From the NCBI RefSeq assembly GCF_030540825.1, contig NZ_JAUOEO010000001.1, forward strand, positions 4,477,001 to 4,541,000: a stretch of DNA of 64,000 bases, given 5' to 3'. Source of the stretch: Flavivirga spongiicola (GTDB taxonomy: Bacteria; Bacteroidota; Bacteroidia; Flavobacteriales; Flavobacteriaceae). The notes under the pieces are model-generated. The model was not told the DNA's origin and searched no databases. It saw only the letters and a list, made by a program, of their open reading frames with translations. Shown piece after piece: positions 24,945-33,830 of this stretch. A program made the translations under genes and the position numbers. Numbering within the stretch: position 1 is the stretch's first letter; the number at the start of each line of letters is the position of its first letter.

Positions 24945-27746
24945 ATGATACTATCTAAACGTCATATTTCTAAATATCTGTTTGCGTTCTTTTATATATC
25001 TATGGTCTTAACAGCTAAAGCCCAGCTAAAAGCACACTTAATTGATGGAGAGGGCTGGATAAAAGGAAATTATATAGAAATTGGAATTAACTCAAAAGGT
25101 GTGTATGGTGCACAACTGGCTAAAAAACCAACCTTATTCCATGACAATAGAGATGTAGACAAATCAGGTTTATTTGGTTTTATAGCAAATCCTCAAAAAG
25201 ATGGGTGGATAGACTATGATGGTGATTTTTTTGTTCCTGGCAAGCCAGAAGAAGGTTTTGCTATTGAAATAAATGGGGTCAACTACAATAACAATAATTT
25301 TGAGGGGCTTTATGATATTTCTGGAAGAGCAACAGGTGCAACTATATTATCTTCCGACTGTTTTGAAGATGTAGCTCAAATTACTTGGGAAGGTAATATC
25401 GATGGGCTGAATATAAAACGTTATTATAGAGTTACTCAAGATGGGTTATTCATTCAAATGAGGACTTCTATTAAAAATGTGTCAGAAGTAACTAAGAAAA
25501 ATCTCTTCTTTATGCATAATGTTGATCCTGATAATAACAAATCTTTAAGCGGAACTTATAATACTGATATAAAGTTGGCTTTTCAAGCAAGTTCAATAAC
25601 TGATAATATTTGCTTAGTAACAGCTTCTCAAAAAGCCTTAGGAACTCCTAAAGATAAGGACGGCTCACATGTAAGTCTTTATGCTAAAGATAGTAGAGCA
25701 AGAGTAACTTACGGAGGGTTTGCAAATAGATCGGCAAGCGGTGTGTGGAATGGTTCTGGGTTTACATATAGAGAAGGATCTAATACAGATGATATAGATG
25801 AAGCTATTTCTATAGCTTTTAATCTAGGAGATATTTCTGCTGGAAAAACCATCTATTTTGTATATTATTATGTCTTAGAAAACATAGAAGAAAATTTTAC
25901 TCCCTTTATTGTAGATATTACACAAGAAAACCCTTCCTCTTGTGATGGCAATGATGGTAAGTTTTTAATCTCTGGACTAAATAGTAACAGTTCTTATTTG
26001 GTAAACTATAGAGATGATGGTATCTTAATTCCTGAAAAAACTTATATTTCTGATAATAATGGAACTATTGAAATCCTAAATTTAAATTCAGGAATATATA
26101 CTGATTTTGAAATTAAATATAAAACCTGTAGTAGTATTCCAGTTGAAACCATTTTTGAATTATCTGATCCCCCAGCTCCAACCTATAGTTTTATAAAAAA
26201 AGATTTAACCAGGTGTGATAGTTTTGAAGGCATTATTAGCATTACAGGTTTAATGCCAAATGCCACATATCATGTATCTTATACAGATGATGATACAAGT
26301 ATCGCAAAAGCAGCACACACAACAGATAGTTCTGGAAATATTAACCTTACAGGCTTAGACAAAGGCATTTACAAAGATTTTGTTGTTGAAATCAACAATT
26401 GTGAAACTGCAAGCAATGCAATTATTGAACTTGTTCAGCCAGACCCTCCAAATTTTAATTTAACAAAGCAAGATATTTTATCATGTAAAGATCCTGATGG
26501 AAAAATAACCTTATCTGGTTTAATTGCAAATACTTCATACAATCTATCGTATTTCTATAATGATAATGAAATAGAAAAAACTTTATACACCTCAAACGAT
26601 GATGGAAAAATTATGCTTTCTAAATTAAGTAGTGGGGTATATAAAGACTTTACTTTGGAGGTTTTTAACTGTAGCGCTTTTAACAGTTCCAATATTACAC
26701 TTTTAAATCCAGAAGTTTTAATTACACCTGTACATCAGTTTTATTGTGATGATGATTATGATTACATGACAACTATAGATTTATCAAAACTAGATACCGA
26801 TATTTTACAAGGCCGTGATTCCAATCTATTTAAAGTAACATATCATAAAACGGAAGAAGCTATAATTAATAATGTTTCTATACCAAAAAGCAACTACACC
26901 ACCCAAGGTACTCATAGTTATAATATCTATGCTAAAATAACAAATTCGAAAACAGGATGCTATAACTATGCAGCGTTTACTATAACCGTCAATATACCTC
27001 CAGATTTTGAACTAACCGAGGATTTTATTTGTTTAAACAGTGATGATACGCCCAATATAGTAGACTATAATTTACCAGTAATTAAAACTCCTTTTTCTGA
27101 ATTAGATTATGATTTTCAGTGGTATTATAATGATCATTTATTAACAAAAGAAATAACTTCACAGTTAATAGTAATCGATTATGGAGAGCATACTGTGAAA
27201 ATTACAAATAAAAGTACAGGGTGTCATACAACAAAATCAACATATATTTATCCTTCTGGCCCACCTCAAGAATTAGAAGTAAAGATTACGACCTCTCCTT
27301 TTTCAGAAAATCATAACATAGAAATAAGGGCTAATGGCTTTGGTGATTATGTGTTTGGTATAGATGACAAAGAACCTCAAAGTTCTCCTATATTTTTAAA
27401 TATCACTCCTGGATATCATAGGTTTCGTATTATAGATTTAAATGGCTGTGGTGAAGTTATTGTAAGTAAGATTGCAATAGATTATATGAAGTATTTTACT
27501 CCAAATAACGATGGTTTTAATGACAGGTGGCAAATCATTGGGGTCGAAGCTTTAATTAAACCTGAAATATTTATCTTTGACAGGTATGGAAAACTTATAA
27601 AAAATTTGAACCCCTTAAACCCTAGATGGGATGGAACCATTAACGGAAAAAAATTACCCTCTGGGGATTATTGGTTTGTTATAGAGTTTGAAGATGATAC
27701 TACAGGTAAAAATGTTTTTAAATCGCATTTTACATTAAAGCGTTAA
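24945..27746 (+). CDS. Secreted surface protein with T9SS type B (gliding-motility C-terminal) domain
   Basis: The 933-residue protein has a signal peptide (cleavage near AKAQLK, about residue 27). An N-terminal domain (about 30-320) resembles a beta-sandwich ending in a region that describes 'DGLFIQMRTSIKN'-type strands. Then come three similar segments of about 85 residues (from about 325, 415 and 500), each with C-D-G/S, 'ISGL', 'YxVxYxDD', 'GxYKDF' and C-S/N-S repeats. A further PKD-like region (about 590-830) is followed by the C-terminal CHU_C / type B sorting domain: KYFTPNNDGFNDRWQIIG, FDRYGKLIK, WDGTINGKKLPSGDYWFV. It is exported by the T9SS and anchored at or released from the surface. 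An adhesin role is inferred from architecture. Confidence 0.88.
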   Translation: MILSKRHISKYLFAFFYISMVLTAKAQLKAHLIDGEGWIKGNYIEIGINSKGVYGAQLAKKPTLFHDNRDVDKSGLFGFIANPQKDGWIDYDGDFFVPGKPEEGFAIEINGVNYNNNNFEGLYDISGRATGATILSSDCFEDVAQITWEGNIDGLNIKRYYRVTQDGLFIQMRTSIKNVSEVTKKNLFFMHNVDPDNNKSLSGTYNTDIKLAFQASSITDNICLVTASQKALGTPKDKDGSHVSLYAKDSRARVTYGGFANRSASGVWNGSGFTYREGSNTDDIDEAISIAFNLGDISAGKTIYFVYYYVLENIEENFTPFIVDITQENPSSCDGNDGKFLISGLNSNSSYLVNYRDDGILIPEKTYISDNNGTIEILNLNSGIYTDFEIKYKTCSSIPVETIFELSDPPAPTYSFIKKDLTRCDSFEGIISITGLMPNATYHVSYTDDDTSIAKAAHTTDSSGNINLTGLDKGIYKDFVVEINNCETASNAIIELVQPDPPNFNLTKQDILSCKDPDGKITLSGLIANTSYNLSYFYNDNEIEKTLYTSNDDGKIMLSKLSSGVYKDFTLEVFNCSAFNSSNITLLNPEVLITPVHQFYCDDDYDYMTTIDLSKLDTDILQGRDSNLFKVTYHKTEEAIINNVSIPKSNYTTQGTHSYNIYAKITNSKTGCYNYAAFTITVNIPPDFELTEDFICLNSDDTPNIVDYNLPVIKTPFSELDYDFQWYYNDHLLTKEITSQLIVIDYGEHTVKITNKSTGCHTTKSTYIYPSGPPQELEVKITTSPFSENHNIEIRANGFGDYVFGIDDKEPQSSPIFLNITPGYHRFRIIDLNGCGEVIVSKIAIDYMKYFTPNNDGFNDRWQIIGVEALIKPEIFIFDRYGKLIKNLNPLNPRWDGTINGKKLPSGDYWFVIEFEDDTTGKNVFKSHFTLKR

Positions 27747-28031
27747 AAAAACTGATTAAAGATAGTCTTAAATGTATATAAATAGACAGTCTCCAAAATT
27801 TTGTGTAAATAAAACAGTTTATCCTTTCTTTTTTACCAACATCATTTTTTAATTTCATTTTGCTTTTTTCTTTCAGCTGCTTCATATCACTGCTAATTTT
27901 GTAAAGCCCTACTATGAGTTTTAAATATTCATTTAGCTTTTGGGAGCAATAAATTGGCAAAAGCGAATAATCGTTTCCTGTACTAGGATAATCTACGTGT
28001 TTTCTTAGGGCGTCTTTGGCTTTTCCCAAAA

Positions 28032-28239
28032 CTACCGTGTGTACACATATTTAAAAAAGACACGAATGACACAAATTCACACGAATCCAGCACTCTATGC
28101 CGTAGACTAGACTCAACATGAATACGAATCCCTGGCCCATACAGGCTTGAAATCTGTCTATCGACAGATTAATTAGTGAAAATTTGTGATATTCGTGTCA
28201 AGCTTTTTATTGTTCAATATTTGTGTGCACACACGGTAG
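28032..28239. mobile_element. MITE-like element, copy 1 (208 bp), inserted in a hairpin
   Basis: The terminal inverted repeats are CTACCGTGTGTACACA (left) and its partner TGTGTGCACACACGGTAG (right). It is flanked by the 11-bp duplication TTTTCCCAAAA at 28021-28031 and 28240-28250. The interior has an inner hairpin AATCTGTC-TATC-GACAGATT and a pair GACACGAAT…ATTCGTGTC near the ends. It has no coding capacity. It is about 90% identical to the element at 33363-33568. Removing one duplication restores a perfect 13-bp-arm hairpin (GTCTTTGGCTTTT / AAAAGCCAAAGAC) as the target. The 11-bp duplication would suit an IS4-like transposase acting in trans, which is inferred. Confidence 0.8.
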
Positions 28240-28250
28240 TTTTCCCAAAA

Positions 28251-28290
28251 GCCAAAGACGTATACGCTAACCAGGCTACGCCACATCCCG
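28251..28290 (-). pseudogene. 5' half of a tRNA-Pro(TGG)-like gene
   Basis: On the minus strand this begins CGGGATGTGGCGTAGCCTGG and continues through a complete D-arm to GTCTTTGGC, the anticodon 5' stem and loop with TGG. This matches the 5' half of bacterial tRNA-Pro. The anticodon 3' stem, variable and T-arms and CCA end are absent; the sequence instead runs into the hairpin interrupted by the MITE. It is a remnant, possibly left by an integration or excision at the anticodon. Confidence 0.55.
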
Positions 28291-28585
28291 TTTTAAAAGT
28301 CCAAAATAAAAACCGCACTCAAATAAATGTCATTTAATTGTTAATAACCTATTATACAACAAAAAAGGAAGTAATACCATTTCTTGTTTCAAATTACTGT
28401 AAAATAAAATAATGATTTCTTGATTTATACAAAATATAAAAATAAAGCATAGCTTAGTTACGGTTTCTTTTTATACTGAAGTAGAAAATAAAAATAGGGT
28501 GTTTTATTACGGTTATTTCAAATGAGAATTGGTATAAAATACAGTTTAGGTTAAGACCTAGAGCCAGGAAGATTTTAACTATTAT

Positions 28586-29791
28586 TCAATTTAAATTCAC
28601 CCAAGTATTTACTTGTTCCAAAGAACGTGGGTGTAGTAATATTTTTTGGGTTTTATCTAATAAAATATAGGTAGGTGTTGCGTTTACAAAATAGTCTTTA
28701 GCTGCTTGAGTATCCCAACCTTTATAATCGCAGTACGTTTGCCATGGTGTATTCTGGTAAGCTTCTTTAAAAGCTTCTATATCGGTATCTATACTTATAT
28801 ACACCACTTCTATATTTACTTTATCTTTCCAAACGTTATAATACTTTTTTAAAACTGGTGCTTCTTCTTCGCAATGGGAACACCAACTGGCTCCAAATAC
28901 CAATAAAACGGGTTGATTAAAATCACTTAACTTTTTTATTGTTGTTAATTGTATGTCTGGAGCTGTATTGCCTACTTTTAAAGTACGGTATTTTTCTATA
29001 GTATTGGCTAAACCATCATGAAGGACACATTGATTTTGGGCTAGGAGCTGGTTTGATAAATATGCTGCCGCTGGAAACAACCCTCGGTTTTCAAATAAAT
29101 GAAACAGTTTTTCTGAGACTGTGTTTAATAAGCTATCATTTTCTTTTAAATTATTTATTAAATAATCTGTACTTATATTCATTTGCTTGTAAACACTATC
29201 TATAGGTTTCCCCATATTTTCTAACAAAAAATAGTGTTTTTCTATAAGGTCTTTAAACAGACCCGACATCTTAAAATTAGGGTTGTTAAAATTAATTTTT
29301 CTAAATTGCTCTATACTTTTAGATAAACACTCTTTAGCATATTTTGGTTTTAAATAACGCCATTTATAAGCTTGTTGGTTTTGCGAATACGCTGCTGCTA
29401 TAGTTATAAATTGTTGGTTTTCTGGGCTATTTATAAAATGTAAATTATCAGGCTCGCTTAGGTGTGTACCTTGCAGACTTATATTAGCTTGTGTAAGCAT
29501 TACTACCAAGCTACTACTATCTTGTGTTTTTAAAATCCCAGCACCATTATAAGTACCAGGATAACTTAAGGTAAAGTTCCCTAAACTATCTACAGTTGTT
29601 TTTGCCAGTTCGTAATTATTAAAGCTTGTAAGCCATATTTTTTGATTACTTTGCTGGGTTAACTGTCCTTTTAATGTTTGTGCTGTAAGTGCTTTGGTGC
29701 TTATTACAAACACTAATAAAAACAAACAACCTCGACACAAGGTGTACAAGGTATTATAACAATCATAATAGATTGTTACGTTTTTTTTCAT
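28586..29791 (-). CDS. TlpA-like thioredoxin-fold protein with N-terminal DUF4369-like domain
   Basis: This 401-residue protein has an N-terminal hydrophobic export segment (about 20-37, ending LTAQTL). A beta-rich N-terminal domain (about 38-130) of the DUF4369 type is followed by a helical linker and then a C-terminal AhpC/TSA-thioredoxin domain (about 270-401) with the redox motif C304-S-H-C307 in FGASWCSHCEEEAP. The cis-Pro is in VNATPTYILLD. It is a periplasmic thiol-disulfide protein, perhaps in reduction or cytochrome c maturation. The CSHC motif, not CPPC or CGPC, is a common variant in this group. It lies 213 bp downstream of a surface-protein operon in the same direction. Confidence 0.88.
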   Translation of the reverse strand: MKKNVTIYYDCYNTLYTLCRGCLFLLVFVISTKALTAQTLKGQLTQQSNQKIWLTSFNNYELAKTTVDSLGNFTLSYPGTYNGAGILKTQDSSSLVVMLTQANISLQGTHLSEPDNLHFINSPENQQFITIAAAYSQNQQAYKWRYLKPKYAKECLSKSIEQFRKINFNNPNFKMSGLFKDLIEKHYFLLENMGKPIDSVYKQMNISTDYLINNLKENDSLLNTVSEKLFHLFENRGLFPAAAYLSNQLLAQNQCVLHDGLANTIEKYRTLKVGNTAPDIQLTTIKKLSDFNQPVLLVFGASWCSHCEEEAPVLKKYYNVWKDKVNIEVVYISIDTDIEAFKEAYQNTPWQTYCDYKGWDTQAAKDYFVNATPTYILLDKTQKILLHPRSLEQVNTWVNLN

Positions 29792-30004
29792 GTTTTAAAA
29801 TTTTGTGATTGATGAAAATATTTCAAGATTTTAGTATGCATCCAACCTTCTTCTCAGTATATTCCACTATATGATATAAACTAATATTTCCTAGGCCAGT
29901 AGTACCCGCATAATCCGACCAAATCCTTCAATACATTTTAATCTTAATCTAAAGTATAAAAATACTAGCCCAAAACTACTTTTAATATATAGCAGCAGCC
30001 ATAT

Positions 30005-30811
30005 TTAATCTTCTTTAGTACAACGTATAGCAGCACCGTATGAACGAACGTCATGCGTCATGCTGGCATTTGGGTACTCCCCATCAAGTAGTGCAAAAAA
30101 GACACATAAAAACGTGCTACCATCACCTTCAGCAGGAGAACTACACCAATAAGTCGCGCTAGTTTCCATACTATGAATCTCTCCAGTATGATTTAAGCGC
30201 CCCCCTATACCTGACAACGCTAAAACATTAAAACCATAAGTCAAGTTTTTCGCTTTTTTACCAGCTAGAATTAGTCCTTCTGGAGTATCTGGGTAGCCAT
30301 TATCTATTCTTTCCTTCTCTACCCAAGCATCCAACTCAGCCCTCCACTCTGTGTGTGTGGGTAGACGATAGCCATCAGGGCAAGGGTCATGAGGTCCCTT
30401 TACAGGGCTTTCTTCTGTACCACTATTCCAACGTTTATCATCTTGTGGGGTAATCCAATCATATGGAAACGTTATATTAAGAACAAATTTATCTCCTTCT
30501 GTACCAGGAGTTACAGCCCATTGCGTTACATCATCATTTAGATCTATAGTAGTCGTAGTACTATTGCGAAACTGATGTCCATCGCTATTTCTGCCCCACT
30601 GGTATATATAGCCATAAGACTCTGTATCGCCTGTATGCGTGGCAACCCGAGTAGCCCCCAAATTTCGATCCATCCAAATCCTGCCCGCTAATCCCCTAAT
30701 CTTACCTATTTGTTCCTGCCTTAATGCATCTAAAGACATAAAATCTTGCGCTATAATTGGTTTGCTAATCAATAAGATTAATGCTATTATAGAATAACTG
30801 ACTGACCTCAT
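30005..30811 (-). CDS. Secreted FISUMP-domain protein
   Basis: The 268-residue protein has a signal peptide (cleavage near IIAQDF, about residue 22). The rest matches the 'Fibrobacter succinogenes major paralogous' domain: GRIWMDRNLGATRVATH, YGYIYQWGRNSDGH, CPDGYRLPTHTEWRAEL, GIGGRLNHTG, ATYWCSSPAEG and the C-terminal SYGAAIRCTKE. FISUMP domains occur on exported and surface proteins and have a C-type-lectin/FGE-like fold; the function is unproven. The gene is 48 bp after the repeat protein gene and is the last of a three-gene surface operon. Confidence 0.88.
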   Translation of the reverse strand: MRSVSYSIIALILLISKPIIAQDFMSLDALRQEQIGKIRGLAGRIWMDRNLGATRVATHTGDTESYGYIYQWGRNSDGHQFRNSTTTTIDLNDDVTQWAVTPGTEGDKFVLNITFPYDWITPQDDKRWNSGTEESPVKGPHDPCPDGYRLPTHTEWRAELDAWVEKERIDNGYPDTPEGLILAGKKAKNLTYGFNVLALSGIGGRLNHTGEIHSMETSATYWCSSPAEGDGSTFLCVFFALLDGEYPNASMTHDVRSYGAAIRCTKED

Positions 30812-30859
30812 AATACTTTTTGAAATAATTAAATTGTAAATGCTTTATTTTTTACTAGT

Positions 30860-32014
30860 CTATTTCTCAAGAAAAAAATAGTTTATATCTGTTCCATTAT
30901 CTGTATAAATAACCAGATACATATCTCCGTTTGGAGAAAACATGGCACCTCTTATTTTACCAGTACTAACGCCATTTATTGTTGGCTCTGTTGCTGCATT
31001 AATAAGTATTTTAGCCCATGCACCTGCTTTACTACCTGCAATACTTACAGTATAATTTGTTGCTGAGTTTGCGCTTGTTACAAAACGTTCTCCTCCTATA
31101 TTGTTTAAAGTAATAGTTGTTTTGTTGTTTTCTGATGCTACAGGAGCTTCTGTGTAGCTTATATTATTTGCTATAGCAGTTGCTTGGGCTTCTGAGATTG
31201 TAGTAGGTTTATTTACTATAAAATCATCTGCAGTATTATCATTCTGATTCCAGTCGGACTGGACATTCTGCTCTGCGGAACTGTTAGTTGCTATAGCAGT
31301 TGCTTGGGCTTCTGAGATTGTAGTAGGTTTATTTACTATAAAATCATCTGCAGTATTATCATTCTGATTCCAGTCGGACTGGACATTCTGCTCTGCGGAA
31401 CTGTTAGTTGCTATAGCAGTTGCTTGGGCTTCTGAGATTGTAGTAGGTTTATTTACTATAAAATCATCTGCAGTATTATCATTCTGATTCCAGTCGGACT
31501 GGACATTCTGCTCTGCGGAACTGTTAGTTGCTATAGCAGTTGCTTGGGCTTCTGAGATTGTAGTAGGTTTATTTACTATAAAATCATCTGCAGTATTATC
31601 ATTCTGATTCCAGTCGGACTGGACATTCTGCTCTGCGGAACTGTTAGTTGCTATAGCAGTTGCTTGGGCTTCTGAGATTGTAGTAGGTTTATTTACTATA
31701 AAATCATCTTTAGTAGTATCAGTCTGATCCCAATCAGACTGGACATTTGTGATGCCTATATAAATCTGCCAACTACCATTTTTATATACGTTAAAACTAT
31801 TTGTCTCAGTATTAAAAACCATTAATCCATTCGCAGGGGCACTTATAGCATTTCTCTGAGATGTGTTTATACGTGGCATTAAAAAGCCTCCTGTAGTACT
31901 CTTCACTTCTAGGGCTGCTGAAGCATCTGGGTCTGTAGTGCCAATACCTATTTGACCAAACATTAATACAGTTCCAAAAACAGTTAATGCTATACTTAGT
32001 ATCTTCTTTTTCAT
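30860..32014 (-). CDS. Secreted tail-fibre-like repeat protein with identical 40-residue repeats
   Basis: The 384-residue protein has a signal peptide (cleavage near FGQIG, about residue 21). An N-terminal segment (GTTDPDASAALEVKSTTGGF) of the kind found in phage tail fibres and flavobacterial surface proteins follows. Then come five units of the form VQSDWNQxDxTxDDFIVNKP followed by TTISEAQATAIA (about 94-290), and a C-terminal beta domain (about 290-384). The repeat 'QSDWN…DDFIxNKP' is typical of extended trimeric fibres. It lies between a T9SS type A protein gene (54 bp upstream) and the FISUMP gene (48 bp downstream). An adhesin or fibre role is inferred. Confidence 0.8.
   Translation of the reverse strand: MKKKILSIALTVFGTVLMFGQIGIGTTDPDASAALEVKSTTGGFLMPRINTSQRNAISAPANGLMVFNTETNSFNVYKNGSWQIYIGITNVQSDWDQTDTTKDDFIVNKPTTISEAQATAIATNSSAEQNVQSDWNQNDNTADDFIVNKPTTISEAQATAIATNSSAEQNVQSDWNQNDNTADDFIVNKPTTISEAQATAIATNSSAEQNVQSDWNQNDNTADDFIVNKPTTISEAQATAIATNSSAEQNVQSDWNQNDNTADDFIVNKPTTISEAQATAIANNISYTEAPVASENNKTTITLNNIGGERFVTSANSATNYTVSIAGSKAGAWAKILINAATEPTINGVSTGKIRGAMFSPNGDMYLVIYTDNGTDINYFFLEK
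31170..31740 (-). repeat. Perfect 120-bp tandem repeat inside the fibre-like gene
   Basis: Four units of exactly 120 bp are identical or nearly so at the DNA level (starts at 31170, 31290, 31410, 31530), with a fifth diverged unit from 31650. Unit length is 40 codons, so gain or loss of units keeps the frame. Identity at silent positions means recent expansion or gene conversion. Confidence 0.92.
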
Positions 32015-32068
32015 AATACGTTATTAATAAATTTATTTTTCTTGTTATTTTTGCTTAATCCTCCCTTA

Positions 32069-33007
32069 TTATTGAACTACTAAACGCTTTGTCATGTATT
32101 GTTGTCTGTTATTAAATGAAAATTTTAAAAAGTACAAACCTTTACTCAACTCTGGTTTGCTTATACTATTTACACCTACTCTTACAGGTATGTTGTTGTA
32201 ATTCGCAACACGTTTTCCCGTAACATCGTATACCGTCACAGATAACTGCTGTACATTAGCAGGCAACGTAAAATAAACATTTGTAGCAACAGCAGAAACT
32301 GGATTAGGATACAACAAAAACTCGCCTATATTATGCTCATCATCTATCCCAAGGGCTGATTTCTGTGAAACATAGCTAAAAGAACCTTCCTTTTGGTCAC
32401 CTACATATTCCTCCCATTGTGAACCATTAAACCAAACCATTTTATAAGACGTACCATCAGAACCATCATATTTTGCATCAGATTTAGGAGTGGTTCCACT
32501 TATTACATAACCATTTGAAGTCCCTGAAACCTTATTTACAGTCCAATATTCGTCATCACTTAAAAAGTAATTAGAAGACGACAAGGCTGCATCTAAACTA
32601 GCTGAAACATCTACGGCTGGGTCATTCAAGAAATAGCCTATAGAAAAATTATCGTTAGATGCATTACTAACAATTGTAATTGGAGATCTTACAATTGAGC
32701 TTCCTACAGGAACCACCGTCGTTCCCGCTCCATAAACACTTACATAATCACTTCCTGCAGATCCGGCAAAATAATCTGTTAATGAAGATAAGTTCGTCCC
32801 TGCTTCAAAAACTACGTTACCTGTCGCAGATCTGGACAAATTCCCATTAAAAACAAGAGGCAAATCTTTCTTTAAATATAATATTCCTCCATCTCCAACA
32901 TATAAAGCATTTTGAGCCTTAACATCCTGAATGAAGACACATAAAAAAAAACATATTAAAGTACTGACTCCAGTACATAAACTTAACTTAAAGCTATTTT
33001 TTTTCAT
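32069..33007 (-). CDS. Secreted protein with T9SS type A sorting domain
   Basis: The start at ATG 33007 (MKKNSFKLSL) is chosen because it directly precedes a good signal peptide (cleavage near VKAQNA); an in-frame ATG 78 bp upstream adds a second hydrophobic stretch and looks spurious. The 312-residue mature region has a beta-rich N-terminal domain with 'GGILYLKKDLPLVFNGNLS', and a type A C-terminal domain of about 80 residues (LLYPNPVSAVATNVYF…KGLYFLKFSFNN…KRLVVQ). That C-terminus is almost the same as that of the 2829-residue protein at 37608-46097. It is the first gene of the three-gene surface operon and may act as its scaffold. Confidence 0.82.
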   Translation of the reverse strand: MKKNSFKLSLCTGVSTLICFFLCVFIQDVKAQNALYVGDGGILYLKKDLPLVFNGNLSRSATGNVVFEAGTNLSSLTDYFAGSAGSDYVSVYGAGTTVVPVGSSIVRSPITIVSNASNDNFSIGYFLNDPAVDVSASLDAALSSSNYFLSDDEYWTVNKVSGTSNGYVISGTTPKSDAKYDGSDGTSYKMVWFNGSQWEEYVGDQKEGSFSYVSQKSALGIDDEHNIGEFLLYPNPVSAVATNVYFTLPANVQQLSVTVYDVTGKRVANYNNIPVRVGVNSISKPELSKGLYFLKFSFNNRQQYMTKRLVVQ

Positions 33008-33185
33008 ATTGTATATTTTATGCAAATCTCTATACATATAGAACAAAAACAATACAAAAAACAATAAGTGGTAACAAATACACAATAATTGATATAAAAA
33101 TGCAATAATTAATGTTTTAATGTGTAATAAATGGTATTAAAAATACAATAACTGGTGTTTTTAAGATGTAATAAAAATATGATAC

Positions 33186-33650
33186 CAAATAAAGAATTTC
33201 TTGAAATAAACTATCCTCGCAGAGCCTTAGAGGTATTTCGCTCGTTTCATACCCAATCAAGTTGAACACAGGTTTTGAGCTCAAGGTCAAAAATCGAAAT
33301 TCTGTATTTTACCTCACCCAGGATTGCCAAAAAAAAGCAATTCTGACCTCTCCAAAGGAGAGCTACTGTGTGTACACATATTTAAAAAAGACACGAATGA
33401 CACAAATTCATACGAATCCCGCACTCTATGGCGTAGATTGGACTCAACATAAATACGAATCTCTGGCCCATACAGGCTTAAAATCTGTCTATCGACAGAT
33501 TAATTAGTGAAAATTTGTGATATTCGTGTCAAGCTTTTCATTGTTCAATATTTGTGCACACACGGTAGCTCCAAAGGAGAGGCTAATAGGAAACCCTGCC
33601 TTTGCCAACAGGCAGGCCCGCCCCAAGGGTCGGAGAATTTTTAGATTAAA
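33186..33650 (+). repeat. Dispersed hairpin repeat, copy C, split by a MITE
   Basis: It begins ACCAAATAAAGAATTTCTTG and contains, in order: GTATTTCGCTCGTTTCATACC, the stem TTTTGAGCTCAAGGTCAAAA, the stem CAGGATTGCC…GCAATTCTG, the stem CTCTCC-AAA-GGAGAG (where the MITE is inserted), the stem CCTGCCTTTGCC…GGCAGG, and the tail GGAGAATTTTTAGATTAAA. Without the 206-bp insertion and one 13-bp duplication it would be about 246 bp. Confidence 0.85.
33363..33568. mobile_element. MITE-like element, copy 2 (206 bp), nested in repeat copy C
   Basis: It has the same terminal inverted repeats as copy 1 (left CTACTGTGTGTACACA, right TGTGCACACACGGTAG) and a 13-bp duplication CTCCAAAGGAGAG at 33350-33362 and 33569-33581. 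The target is the palindromic stem CTCTCC-AAA-GGAGAG, which is intact in copies E and F of the host repeat. It is non-coding. Intact ends and an exact duplication indicate a fairly recent transposition. Confidence 0.85.
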
Positions 33651-33659
33651 ATCAATACA

Positions 33660-33689
33660 ATAAATGATACTTAATTTAAAGACTCCTAT
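33660..33689 (-). pseudogene. Degenerate start of a symporter gene
   Basis: Minus-strand translation reads IGVFKLSIIY with ATA in place of the start codon, matching the starts MEIFKLSIII and MEVFKLKVIY of the symporter copies. It sits downstream of symporter copy 2, as the fragment at 21229-21297 sits downstream of copy 1. The match is only ten codons, so it is supported mainly by this parallel position. Confidence 0.4.
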
Positions 33690-33787
33690 TACTTATAACA
33701 GAAATGGTATTATGTGCTATTAAAGTGTTTTTGTGATTCATAGTAGTACTATGGAGCAGTAAAAAGACGAAAATTGAGTAAAAAAGG

Positions 33788-33824
33788 GCATTTTGCAGCC
33801 AATTTAAAAAAGTTTAAATCACTT
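33788..33824 (+). repeat. 37-bp repeat, left member of an inverted pair around symporter copy 2
   Basis: GCATTTTGCAGCCAATT followed by AAAAAAGTTTAAATCACTT recurs inverted at 35688-35724 with about 33 of 37 positions identical. The pair brackets the intact symporter gene at 33831-35408. The right member adjoins an IS200-like transposase relic, so the pair may be the remains of mobile-element ends. Confidence 0.6.
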
Positions 33825-33830
33825 CCCTAT

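Noticed and set aside
27730..28029. Minus-strand 99-codon open frame ending next to the MITE
   Set aside because: Its start lies in the target duplication and hairpin, the C-terminal half is AT-driven, and no family is recognised. The segment HVDYPSTGNDYSLLPIYCSQ looks somewhat protein-like, so a decayed gene is possible, but support is too weak.
31170..31740. Regular 120-bp periodicity suggesting a CRISPR-like array
   Set aside because: There are no unique spacers; the whole 120 bp is repeated and lies in frame within a gene.
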